From the NCBI RefSeq assembly GCF_016680995.1, contig NZ_JAEQMG010000021.1, positions 1 through 11,868 of the forward strand: a DNA stretch of 11,868 bases, given 5' to 3'. Source of the DNA: Ruminococcus difficilis. Its GTDB lineage: Bacteria > Bacillota_A > Clostridia > Oscillospirales > Acutalibacteraceae. The notes below the pieces were generated by a model. That model did not search any database, had not been told where the DNA came from, and saw only the letters and a program-made list of their open reading frames with translations. Positions 4,476 to 11,849 of the stretch are shown here, in pieces; position 1 is the first letter of the stretch; each line of letters opens with the position of its first letter. Both the position numbers and the translations under genes were made by a program.

Positions 4476-6832
4476 ATGATCAGATTATTACAAGGAGACC
4501 GTCCCGCGTTCGCCCTCGAAACAAAAAACACGAGCTATGTATTCGCGGTAACTGAGTCGGGACATCCGGAACACCTCTACTACGGCGGAAAAATACCGCT
4601 CGAAAGCGCTGCGGATTGTGAGGTCTTTCGCGAAAAGCGCGAGTTTGAGCTGGGCAACAGCATAGTGTACTCCAAGGAACACCCGAAGGTTCTGCTTGAG
4701 GATATGTGTCTTGAAATGTCCTCTCAGGGTCACGGAGATGTGCGCGAGCCGTTTTTGGAGCTTGTATATCCCGACGGCAGCCGAAGCTCTGACTTCCTGT
4801 ATGACAGCTATAAAATTGACGGTGAGGAGCTCGGCTTCAAGACTCTGCCCACCGCGTATTACCCCGACGGAAACGGCGAGCGGCTGTGCGTAATTCTCAG
4901 GGACAGAGAGCTGACTCTTGAGCTTTACTACCGCGTCTTTGCAAACTGCGACGTAATAACCAGAAGCGCGAAACTAATCAACGGCGGCGACGATTCAATC
5001 GAGCTGGAGCGGTTACTAAGCACACAGATCGCTATTCCGTTCAGCGGCGTATGCGTCACATCCTTCCACGGCGCGTGGGCAAGGGAGATGAATAAATGCA
5101 CCTCTGCGGTCAACGCGGGCAAGTTTGTCATCGAATCGCGCGCGGGCTGTTCCTCGAACCGCGCCAATCCGTTCTTTATGGTTCATGCTCCCGAAACGAG
5201 CGAGTTTTCGGGCAGCGTATACGGCTTTAACCTGATTTACAGCGGCAACCACTACTCCGCCGTCGAGGTTAACGCCTACGGAAAAACAAGAATCGTCTCG
5301 GGAATCCAACCCGGCGGCTTCCGGTTTATCTTGAACAAAGACGAGTGCTTTGAGGCTCCCGAAGCGGTGATGACTTATTCCGCGCGGGGATTTTCCGGAC
5401 AGAGCGAAAATATGCACCGCTTTGTCCGCAGGCATATTGTCCGCGGCGAATGGAAGTTTAAGGCGCGTCCCGTCCTGCTCAACAGCTGGGAAGCGTGCTA
5501 CTTCAATATTTCCGAAAAACGTCTGGTATCCCTCGCCAAAGCGGCAGTTACGGCAAGGAGCTGGGAATCGAGCTGTTTGTTCTGGACGACGGCTGGTTCG
5601 GCGACCGCGAAAACGACACAAAGGCTCTCGGCGACTGGGAACCTAATCTCAAAAAGCTGCCGGAGGGTCTTAAGGGACTGGCGGAAAAAATCAATAATCT
5701 CGGCATGGACTTCGGCATCTGGGTCGAGCCCGAGATGATAAGCGTTGAAAGCGAGCTGTACCGAAAGCACCCCGACTGGGCAATGGCTGTACCCGGCAAG
5801 CTCCATTCCGAGGGCAGGAATCAGCGCGTACTCGATTTGGCAAACCCCGAGGTACAGGAGTTTATTATCAAAAAAATGACCGAGGTGTTCTCCTCGGCGA
5901 ACATAAGCTATGTCAAGTGGGATATGAACCGCATTTTCTCGGACGTATTCTCTCCGTATCTGCCACGCGAGCGTCAGGGTGAAACGGCGCACCGCTATAT
6001 CTGCGGACTATACCGCGTTATGGACGAGCTGACAAGGGCATTTCCGAAGATTCTGTTTGAGGGCTGCGCCTCGGGCGGCAACCGCTTTGACCTCGGAATC
6101 CTCTGCTATTTTCCGCAGATCTGGGGCAGCGACAACACCGACGCCATCTGCCGCGCCGCGATTCAGGAGGGCTACAGCTACGGCTATCCGCAGTCCTGCG
6201 TAGGCGCTCACGTCAGCGCGAGTCCCAATCACCAGACGCTGAGAAATACTCCGCTCGAAACGCGTTTCGGAGTCGCCGCCTTCGGGCTGCTCGGGTACGA
6301 ATATGACCTCCGCGACCTCAATCCCTCGCAGAGAAACATGATAAAACAGCAAATCAGCATTTATAAGCGCTGGAGAAAGGTGTTGCAGTTCGGGCAGCTT
6401 TACAGGCTGGTTTCGGGAAATATCCACGAGTGGATCTGCGTATCGCCCGATAAAAAATACGCCGTCGGGCTTCTGCTTCAGGAGCTGATGACGCCGAACA
6501 CACAGGCGCACCGGTTCTTTGCACGCGGACTTGACACTCAGCGTCAATACAAGTTTTATAACATTCCGATGAATGTTGACGTCAAACAATTCGGCAGCCT
6601 TATCAACACGGTCGCGCCGATTCACGTAAAGCAGGACTCGCTGCTTCACAACGCGATCGCCAAACGAGTAAAAATGGACGGCGAAAGTGAGAGCATAACA
6701 GCCTCGGGCGATTTGCTGATGCACACGGGAGTCGCTCTCAGCCCCGCGTTCTCGGGCACGGGCTTTAATGAAAAGGTCAGGGTATTCCCGGACTTCGCTT
6801 CAAGACTGTATTTTATTGAAGCGGTTGAATAA
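4476..6832 (+). pseudogene. GH36 alpha-galactosidase, frameshifted
   Basis: Cytoplasmic enzyme releasing galactose from alpha-galactosides. The first frame (from ATG 4476) covers the N-terminal beta-sandwich and the start of the barrel, up to LLNSWEACYFNISEKRLVSL and AKAA at about 5546. The protein then continues in another frame with LGIELFVLDDGWFG. Later motifs are intact: FGIWVEPEM, the nucleophile in YVKWDMNR (GAT 5921-5923), CASGGNRFD, the acid/base in GSDNTD (GAC 6131-6133), and PNHQTLRNTPLE. Total length of about 780 codons is near the family norm (about 730). Compared from memory with relatives, L-A-K-A-A should be followed directly by K-E-L-G-I-E, so about 8 extra bases (GTTACGGC, 5547-5554) account for the shift; a 1-base loss is equally possible arithmetically. 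No slippery heptamer is seen. As written, only a 420-residue truncated product without catalytic residues can be made. It is a recent lesion or a sequence error, since the rest is undamaged. Confidence 0.88.
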
Positions 6833-6846
6833 TCCGAATAACAGTT

Positions 6847-6876
6847 CAGGGTCAGGATAAGCCTGACCCTGTTTTT
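6847..6876 (+). terminator. Intrinsic terminator of the symporter-glycosidase operon
   Basis: CAGGGTCAGG (6847-6856), loop ATAAG, CCTGACCCTG (6862-6871) and then TTTTT: a perfect 10-bp GC-rich stem, 14 bases after the GH36 stop. There is no T-run on the other strand, so it serves the plus strand only; the convergent galT gene stops at 6880 just beyond it. Confidence 0.92.
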
Positions 6877-6879
6877 ATG

Positions 6880-8364
6880 CTATATGGTTTTAATGAATCT
6901 TCTGAATGCTGCCTTGCCGCTTTCGTCGCGCTTGTAAACGCCCGCGTCCTCAAGCACCGACACAAATACCTTTCCGACCTCCTGCTCAAGCACTGAACGG
7001 ATCTCTTCGCGCGGCTTGCCTTTTAATCGTTCGGCGAAGCCCTCTGCCCATTCGGCATGCTTTTCGGTTTCGGCATTTTGGCGCAAATCTTGTCCGTCTG
7101 CGATAAGCTCCTCGAGCAGCGAAAGCTCTCGGTCAAGTCTTGCAGGCAATACGGCAAGACCCATTACCTCGATCAGACCGATATTTTCTTTTTTAATATG
7201 GTGTCGCTCGGGGTGTGGGTGGTACAGACCCATCGGGAACTGCTCTGTAGTCAGGTTGTTTCTCAGGCACAGATCAAGCTCAAAAAGCTCTCCTCTGCGG
7301 CGCGCGATAGGCGTTATCGTATTGTGCGGCTCTCCGTTTGTCTCGGCAAAAATCATCGCCGTCTCATCGCTATAGCCGCGCCATTTTTCAAGGATACGAA
7401 CCGCAAGCTCTCTTAGCCTTTCGGGCTTTTCACCGCGGATCCTGATAACAGACATCGGCCATTTTACAATTCCGCATTCAATGTCCGCAAAACCTTCGAG
7501 CTTGAAATACTCCTCTATCTCAGCCCTCTCCATAGCGAAGGTATAATGACCTCCCTGAAAATGGTCATGGCTTAAAATCGAGCCGCCGACAATCGGCAGA
7601 TCCGCATTGGAGCCGATGAAGTAGTGCGGAAACTTCTCCGTAAATTCGAGCAGACGTGTGAACGCGCGCCCGTTTATCGCCATAGGTACGTGGTCACGGT
7701 TGAACACGATGCAGTGCTCGTTATAATAAACATAAGGAGAATACTGGAAAAAGAAGCTGTCGTCTGACAGATCAAGCGGAATCAGGCGGTGGTTCGCTCT
7801 TGCAGGGTGGCCGATCCTTCCGGCGTAGCCCTCGTTTTCCGCGCAGAGCTGACACTTAGGATAAGCGCTTGATTTAGCCTTTCCCGCGGCGGCGATATCG
7901 CGCGGATCCTTCTCCGGCTTTGAGAGATTGATGGTTATGTCGATCTCTCCGTACTCGCTGTCTACCGTCCATTTTCTGTCCTTTATTATTCTGTCGCGGC
8001 GGATATAGTTTGTGTCGCCGCTGAAACGGTAGAACCAATCCGTCGCCGCCTTCGGGCTTTCGGCGTAAATACGGGCAAATCTGCGGCGAACCTCAGACGG
8101 TCTCGGCGTAAGGCAGTTCATCAGCTTTGTATCAAAGATATCACGGTTCTCGCCCGAGTCCGCAATCAGTCCGCGCTTTACCGCCTCGTCGGTCAGTACC
8201 TTGAGTATTTCCGCTAATTCGACATTCTCTATTGGCTCACAAGCTTCAAAGCCGTCCTCGCGCAGCAAATCAAGAATAAGGTTGCGTGAATAAACCTTTT
8301 CCTCCTCGTTTATCAATCCTGTTTTCAGTCCATATTGCAGAAGGCTTTCTATATATTCAAACAT
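6880..8364 (-). CDS. galT: UDP-glucose--hexose-1-phosphate uridylyltransferase, class II
   Basis: Transfers UMP between UDP-glucose and galactose-1-phosphate in the Leloir pathway. The 494-residue length and sequence are those of the Gram-positive (class II) GalT, not the about 350-residue E. coli type. Visible marks: an all-helical N-terminal region (FEYIESLLQYGLKTGLI), the LTPRPSEV segment near residue 85, a C-Q-L-C pair (171-174), NEHCIVFNRDHVPMAI (215-230) and the SHDHFQGG active-site region (265-272). ATG 8364 is preferred because TGAGG lies 6 bases upstream on the minus strand and it leaves an 11-base gap from the galK stop; a TTG at 8379 and an ATG at 8376 would overlap galK and lack a ribosome-binding site. 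It is the second gene of a galK-galT operon and converges with the alpha-galactosidase gene. No terminator with a T-run is evident on its own strand directly after its stop. Confidence 0.95.
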   Translation of the reverse strand: MFEYIESLLQYGLKTGLINEEEKVYSRNLILDLLREDGFEACEPIENVELAEILKVLTDEAVKRGLIADSGENRDIFDTKLMNCLTPRPSEVRRRFARIYAESPKAATDWFYRFSGDTNYIRRDRIIKDRKWTVDSEYGEIDITINLSKPEKDPRDIAAAGKAKSSAYPKCQLCAENEGYAGRIGHPARANHRLIPLDLSDDSFFFQYSPYVYYNEHCIVFNRDHVPMAINGRAFTRLLEFTEKFPHYFIGSNADLPIVGGSILSHDHFQGGHYTFAMERAEIEEYFKLEGFADIECGIVKWPMSVIRIRGEKPERLRELAVRILEKWRGYSDETAMIFAETNGEPHNTITPIARRRGELFELDLCLRNNLTTEQFPMGLYHPHPERHHIKKENIGLIEVMGLAVLPARLDRELSLLEELIADGQDLRQNAETEKHAEWAEGFAERLKGKPREEIRSVLEQEVGKVFVSVLEDAGVYKRDESGKAAFRRFIKTI

Positions 8365-8375
8365 AATAAACCTCA

Positions 8376-9533
8376 TCAATCACTTATTACGCGTGCTCCG
8401 CCGCTGATTTCCACAGCGAAGATTTGCGCGTCAATTCCGAATTTTTTCCTATATTTCTCGCTGACAGTCCCGACAAATGACGAGAGTCTGTCTTTTTTTA
8501 TCAGATTTACCGTGCATCCTCCAAAGCCGCCGCCTGTCATTCTCGCGCCGTAAACTCCGTCAAAGCTCCACGCGGTTTCCGCGAGGAAGTCAAGCTCGGC
8601 GCATGAAACCTCATAATCATCTTTCAGCGACAAATGCGACTCGCGCATAAGCCTTCCGAATTCTGTTAAGTCGCCGTTTCGCAGGGCGTCTGCCGCCTGC
8701 TTTGTACGGTGGTTTTCGTACACGGCGTGGCGCGCGCGCTTTCTGCAAACAGGATTTTGAATGCTGTCCTTATACCGTTCAAATTCATCAACACTCAACG
8801 CGCACAACGACGAAGCCTTTTTAACTTTATTGATATCTGCCAAAGCCGTTTCGCACTCACGGCGGCGGTCATTGTACGCGGAAGAAGCAAGCGAGTGCTT
8901 AACGCCGCTGTTCACGATCACAAGCGCGGCGTCGTTTTCGGGGAAAGGCGCGTACGAATAGTCAAGGGTCGCGCTGTCGAGAAGTATCGCGCTGCCGCTC
9001 TTTCCCATCGCGCTCGCAAACTGATCCATAATACCGCAGTTCACGCCGATAAAGCGGTTTTCGGCAAACTGACCGAATACGGCTAATTCCTGAGCAGTAA
9101 CGGAAAATCCGTATAGCTCTTTCAGCAATAATCCCGTAAGCACCTCAAGCGCCGCAGAGGAAGAAAGTCCCGAACCGTCGGGCAGGTTCCCCGAAAAAAC
9201 TAAATCGGCTCCTCTGTCGATCACATAGCCCATAGCGGCGAATGTCCTGATAACGCTCAGCGGATAGTCTGTCCATTCTCCTCCGAGAAGAGATGACAAT
9301 GAAATTTCCGCTATTCCTTTGTCGGGAAAGTTCGCCGAATAGAGCCTGATCGTTTTGTCGTCCCTCAGCCTTGCCGCACCCTTGATACCGAGATTCAGCG
9401 CGCACGGAAGCACATTACCGCCGTTGTAATCGGTATGCTCGCCGATAAGATTCACTCTTCCCGGAGCGAACGCACAGACGTCCGGCTCTCTGCCGAAAAC
9501 TTGCGAAAAAATATCCTTCACTTCTGCAGACAT
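8376..9533 (-). CDS. galK: Galactokinase
   Basis: Phosphorylates alpha-D-galactose with ATP to galactose-1-phosphate, the first committed Leloir step; GHMP kinase family. All three family motifs are present: the galactokinase signature GRVNLIGEHTDYN (residues 25-37), the phosphate-binding loop DGSGLSSSAALE (119-130) and ARMTGGGFGGCTVNL (330-344). The catalytic aspartate is D170 in GIMDQF. At 385 residues it has the standard length. ATG 9533 is chosen because AAAGGAGGAG lies 6 bases upstream and the protein then begins a few residues before the usual first helix; the frame is open further upstream, but through the leader hairpin. It is first in the galK-galT operon, driven by the promoter at 9689-9717 and probably controlled by the leader terminator at 9559-9592. 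It should use galactose released by the neighbouring GH36 enzyme or imported free. Confidence 0.97.
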   Translation of the reverse strand: MSAEVKDIFSQVFGREPDVCAFAPGRVNLIGEHTDYNGGNVLPCALNLGIKGAARLRDDKTIRLYSANFPDKGIAEISLSSLLGGEWTDYPLSVIRTFAAMGYVIDRGADLVFSGNLPDGSGLSSSAALEVLTGLLLKELYGFSVTAQELAVFGQFAENRFIGVNCGIMDQFASAMGKSGSAILLDSATLDYSYAPFPENDAALVIVNSGVKHSLASSAYNDRRRECETALADINKVKKASSLCALSVDEFERYKDSIQNPVCRKRARHAVYENHRTKQAADALRNGDLTEFGRLMRESHLSLKDDYEVSCAELDFLAETAWSFDGVYGARMTGGGFGGCTVNLIKKDRLSSFVGTVSEKYRKKFGIDAQIFAVEISGGARVISD

Positions 9534-9558
9534 ACGCAACTCCTCCTTTCCGCAATGC

Positions 9559-9592
9559 AAAAAAGGGCGCAGCCGCCAAACCTGCCGCACCC
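9559..9592 (-). terminator. Leader terminator (candidate attenuator) of galK-galT
   Basis: On the minus strand GGGTGCGGC (9592-9584) pairs with GCTGCGCCC (9573-9565), 9 bp with two G-U pairs, followed by TTTTTT (9564-9559). It lies between the promoter and the galK ribosome-binding site, 26 bases before the start codon, so it should stop transcription before galK. An upstream leader segment (9649-9638, GACTTGCCGGAC) can pair with GTGCGGCAGGTT (9590-9579) at 11 of 12 positions, two of them G-U, which would break the terminator. That is the design of a transcription attenuator. The leader matches no riboswitch that I recognise. Confidence 0.7.
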
Positions 9593-9688
9593 GCTTTTGT
9601 TATTTCAAAAAATCTATAAAAATTTTCACCGACCTTAGTCCGGCAAGTCTGCAAATATCATCTCAGATAAGTACTTTTATACAATAAT

Positions 9689-9717
9689 ATTATACTAAAT
9701 ATCATTTTTCTTGTCAA
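9689..9717 (-). promoter_or_regulatory. Perfect-consensus promoter of galK-galT
   Basis: On the minus strand TTGACA (9717-9712), 17 bases, TATAAT (9694-9689). Transcription should start near 9682 and give a leader of about 150 bases before galK. A palindrome ATAATATTAT (9684-9693) overlaps the -10 box. A constitutive-strength promoter before a sugar operon fits control at the leader terminator rather than by an activator. Confidence 0.85.
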
Positions 9718-9768
9718 CATATAAAGCAATCGTAATGCGTTTTTTTCATCCGGCTGTTTATACGGGTA

Positions 9769-9796
9769 TTGAAATTTTTGTCGAATCATGTATAAT
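9769..9796 (+). promoter_or_regulatory. Promoter of the dockerin-protein gene
   Basis: TTGAAA (9769-9774), 16-base spacer, TATAAT (9791-9796). It lies about 89 bases before the start at 9885 and is divergent from the galK promoter, with about 50 bases between the two -35 boxes. In the whole 9534-9884 gap this promoter, the galK promoter and the galK leader are what I can support. Confidence 0.65.
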
Positions 9797-9884
9797 AAAA
9801 ATATAAAGATTTTTGATAATCATTTTTACCGTACCTGTTCAGTAAATATCTCACTTACGCCGTCTGTATTACGAGGTGTGCGCC

Positions 9885-11060
9885 ATGTGCAAAAGAGCTT
9901 TATCCATTCTGCTGTGTGGCTTTTTCTGCGCGTTTTTTTCGCTTGGCACACCTGTTCGGGCGGCTGTTTTTGATCTGGGCGAGCTGAGCACGTGCAAAAG
10001 GATTTTTGCCTGCGGCAACAGCGCTGCGTATTTTTACGGCTATACAGGTACCACAGTGATTTCGTCGCGCATATCGGGCGACTGCCTCACGAGCAGAGTT
10101 AATGTCAGCGGCGCGATCTATGCCGTAACTCACAGCGGCCGCTTCACCTACGCTCTGTTCGCCGTTTCAAATACTGACTACGGCGTTATCCGTCTGAATG
10201 CCGACAGCGGCGACTATTCCGTTTTTGATATTCATTCCGACTCCGAGATCGACCCGCAAAGCATTGCGGCTAGCGAAAACGGTATCTTTCTCCTCTCGCT
10301 AAACGGCATCTACCGCGGGGTAACAGGCTTTGACTTGAACGGCAACAAGAATTGTTCCTATTCCCTTCCGCGCGGCTGTGAAAGGCTGTTTTCAAACGGC
10401 AGCAGCGCCTATGCTATTGCGGGGAACGGCGAGCTTTACCGTCTTGGCAGAAGCAACGCTGTCTACTGCGCTAAAACAACATATGACGCGAATATTTCCG
10501 ATGCGGGCGAAGGATATATTTATTCCGACGGACAGTTGATTTCTCTTTCAAACGGAAGCACTGTTTACTGCGGAACGCGTTTCGCCGCTATGGGCAAAAA
10601 CGGAGCCATTAAATCCGATTCGGGACTTCTGATGACTTCGGCTGACGGCTTGATTTACCTGCTCAACAGCGATTACACCTGTACGGTCACTGATGATACA
10701 CAGGACACCGCTCAGTCTGAATCACATCTGTCGCGCGAGGGCTCGGGTATTTTTCTCAGCGCCGGCACTACCGTTGAACAGCTCAAGAATATGTATCCTG
10801 AAATAAAGACGGTTTACAACAAAAACGGAAACGCTGTGACGGGTCGCACTGTCTGCACAGGCTACAGCACAGACTCGCTGTCGGTCATCGTACTCGGCGA
10901 TGTCGACGGCAGCGGTACTCTCAGCAGCCGCGACGTTAAAGAATTGATGCGGCTTCAAATCGGCGACAGTCAGCTGAGCGGCGTATTTCTGAAGGCGGCT
11001 GATTTCAACCGCGACGGACAGGTTGACAACCGCGACATATTGTTAATAGCAAAAAAATAA
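9885..11060 (+). CDS. Secreted dockerin-containing protein with beta-propeller-like repeats
   Basis: A 391-residue exported protein. Residues 1-27 form a signal peptide (MCKRALSILLCGFFCAFFSL, then cleavage near P-V-R-A-A). Residues about 30-290 are a string of short beta-rich repeats with recurring glycine/tyrosine turns (YAIAGNGELYRLG, YIYSDGQLISLSNG, LLMTSADGLIYLLN), looking like a beta-propeller; I see no catalytic motif. About 290-335 (TVEQLKNMYPEIKTVYNKNG) is a small domain often placed before dockerins. Residues 338-391 are a type I dockerin with two calcium loops, DVDGSGTLSSRD (339-350) and DFNRDGQVDNRD (373-384); the second helix is short because the protein ends at R-D-I-L-L-I-A-K-K. 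ATG 9885 follows GAGGTG (9873-9878) at 6 bases. It has its own promoter and terminator. Dockerins bind cohesins on scaffoldins or the cell surface; the partner is not in the window. Confidence 0.85.
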   Translation: MCKRALSILLCGFFCAFFSLGTPVRAAVFDLGELSTCKRIFACGNSAAYFYGYTGTTVISSRISGDCLTSRVNVSGAIYAVTHSGRFTYALFAVSNTDYGVIRLNADSGDYSVFDIHSDSEIDPQSIAASENGIFLLSLNGIYRGVTGFDLNGNKNCSYSLPRGCERLFSNGSSAYAIAGNGELYRLGRSNAVYCAKTTYDANISDAGEGYIYSDGQLISLSNGSTVYCGTRFAAMGKNGAIKSDSGLLMTSADGLIYLLNSDYTCTVTDDTQDTAQSESHLSREGSGIFLSAGTTVEQLKNMYPEIKTVYNKNGNAVTGRTVCTGYSTDSLSVIVLGDVDGSGTLSSRDVKELMRLQIGDSQLSGVFLKAADFNRDGQVDNRDILLIAKK

Positions 11061-11091
11061 AGCCTGCTCTTCGTTTGAATGAGCAGGCTTG
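11061..11091. terminator. Bidirectional terminator between dockerin protein and phosphatase
   Basis: AAGCCTGCTC (11061-11070) and GAGCAGGCTT (11082-11091) form a perfect 10-bp stem. It starts at the base after the dockerin-gene stop and lies 4 bases from the phosphatase stop. On the minus strand it is followed by TATTTTTTT, a strong U-tract; on the plus strand the tail (GTTATTTAG) is weaker. Confidence 0.88.
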
Positions 11092-11095
11092 TTAT

Positions 11096-11557
11096 TTAGT
11101 ATCCGAGATATTCAAGAAAGCCCTCGCAGCCTCGTACGATATCCGAATAGGTGCGGTCAAAGTTTCCACAGTACCACGGGTCGGCGATACTTCCTCCGTC
11201 GGCGAAGGACAAAAGCAGGCGCAGCTTGTTATCCTTATCCGCGCCGAGAATACGCTGCGCGTTGCGTAGATTCATCTTGTCCATGCAGAGGAGATAATCG
11301 TAGCGCGCGTAGTCGCTCTTTGTGAGCTGAACAGCGCGCTTGTCGCCGCAGGAAATTCCATGGGAAGCAAGCTCACGCTGCGCGGGAGGATAGACAGGAT
11401 TGCCGACATCGCCCCAGATTTCCTCGGTGCTTGTGGCTGAGGACTCAATCACGAAATCGTCCGCGATTCCGCGCTTTTTTACCATATCTTTAAGAATAAA
11501 CTCCGCCATAGGACTGCGACAGATGTTGCCGTGGCAGATAAACATTACTTTTGTCAT
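11096..11557 (-). CDS. Low-molecular-weight protein tyrosine phosphatase
   Basis: A 153-residue cytoplasmic phosphatase, the usual size of the family. The P-loop CHGNICRS gives the C-X5-R signature with nucleophile C8 and R14, and the general acid is D126 in ADPWYCGNFDRTYSDI, the D-P-x-x motif expected near the C-terminus. It removes phosphate from tyrosine (and in some bacteria arginine) residues of proteins; the target cannot be told here, and no tyrosine kinase or capsule gene is next to it. ATG 11557 follows GGTGAT at 5 bases on the minus strand; an extended frame back to 11611 lacks a ribosome-binding site. It stands alone between the shared terminator at 11061-11091 and the tRNA-Gly unit. 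No clear promoter was found in the 11558-11733 interval, which is instead full of hairpins. Confidence 0.93.
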   Translation of the reverse strand: MTKVMFICHGNICRSPMAEFILKDMVKKRGIADDFVIESSATSTEEIWGDVGNPVYPPAQRELASHGISCGDKRAVQLTKSDYARYDYLLCMDKMNLRNAQRILGADKDNKLRLLLSFADGGSIADPWYCGNFDRTYSDIVRGCEGFLEYLGY

Positions 11558-11583
11558 ATTAATCACCGTCTGTAGATAATTGC

Positions 11584-11616
11584 GAAGTGTTCCCAAAAAT
11601 GTGCGAAGCACACTTC
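11584..11616 (-). repeat. Overlapping alternative hairpins upstream of the phosphatase
   Basis: GAAGTGT (11584-11590) can pair with ACACTTC (11610-11616). The latter overlaps a second stem, TGTGC-GAA-GCACA (11600-11612), which on the minus strand is followed by TTTTT (11599-11595). The two folds exclude each other. They lie 27 or more bases upstream of the phosphatase start. This may be a leader structure or part of an intergenic repeat. Confidence 0.35.
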
Positions 11617-11699
11617 ATCTCGCCTGCGTGGTTCAGTGCTCACGGAGAACTATCATCTGCTCTCTCGCGATTCGCCTGCGGGGCTTCCCGCCGCTCGCC

Positions 11700-11715
11700 T
11701 TCGAGCCCCGTCATC
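11700..11715 (+). repeat. 16-nt inverted copy of the tRNA-Gly 3' part
   Basis: TTCGAGCCCCGTCATC at 11700-11715 equals, in inverted orientation, 11781-11796, the T loop, 3' T stem and most of the 3' acceptor strand of tRNA-Gly. It also closes a local hairpin with CGGGGCT (11679-11685). It lies beyond the tRNA terminator, so it is not part of the mature tRNA gene. Confidence 0.6.
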
Positions 11716-11733
11716 TTCTTGCCTGTTTACTGA

Positions 11734-11774
11734 ATTGAAAAAAGAGAGCACCTTTGGTACTCTCTTTTTTCAAT
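11734..11774. terminator. Terminator of tRNA-Gly (19-bp stem)
   Basis: ATTGAAAAAAGAGAGCACC (11734-11752), loop TTT, and GGTACTCTCTTTTTTCAAT (11756-11774) form a 19-bp stem with one C/A mismatch on the plus strand. It begins at the last base of the tRNA CCA. The stem itself carries the A and T runs, so it can work in both directions. Confidence 0.88.
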
Positions 11775-11849
11775 GGAGCGGATGACGGGGCTCGAACCCG
11801 CTACCTCCACCTTGGCAAGGTGGCGCTCTACCAGATGAGCTACATCCGC
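11774..11849 (-). tRNA. tRNA-Gly (anticodon GCC)
   Basis: On the minus strand acceptor GCGGATG (11849-11843) pairs with CATCCGC (11784-11778), followed by discriminator T and encoded CCA (11776-11774). D arm GCTCATCTGGTAGAGC, anticodon arm CCACC-TTGCCAA-GGTGG with anticodon GCC, T arm GCGGG-TTCGAGC-CCCGT. At 76 bases it is a standard glycine tRNA reading GGC/GGU. Its promoter or any upstream tRNA lies outside the window. Confidence 0.96.

Noticed and set aside
5535..5560. Programmed ribosomal frameshift in the GH36 gene
   Set aside because: No slippery heptamer, no stimulatory Shine-Dalgarno-like site or obvious downstream structure, and no known frameshifting in this family.
5016..6724. Long open frames on the minus strand opposite the alpha-galactosidase gene (5016-5621, 5498-5992, 6008-6724)
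   Set aside because: They are antisense shadows of a codon-biased, GC-rich gene. Their products are rich in A/R/V/G with no family motifs, and the sense strand carries clear GH36 motifs throughout.
9635..9661. Eight-codon leader peptide MIFADLPD in the galK leader
   Set aside because: It overlaps the antiterminator segment, which is suggestive, but there is no Shine-Dalgarno and no run of regulatory codons, so translation is unsupported.
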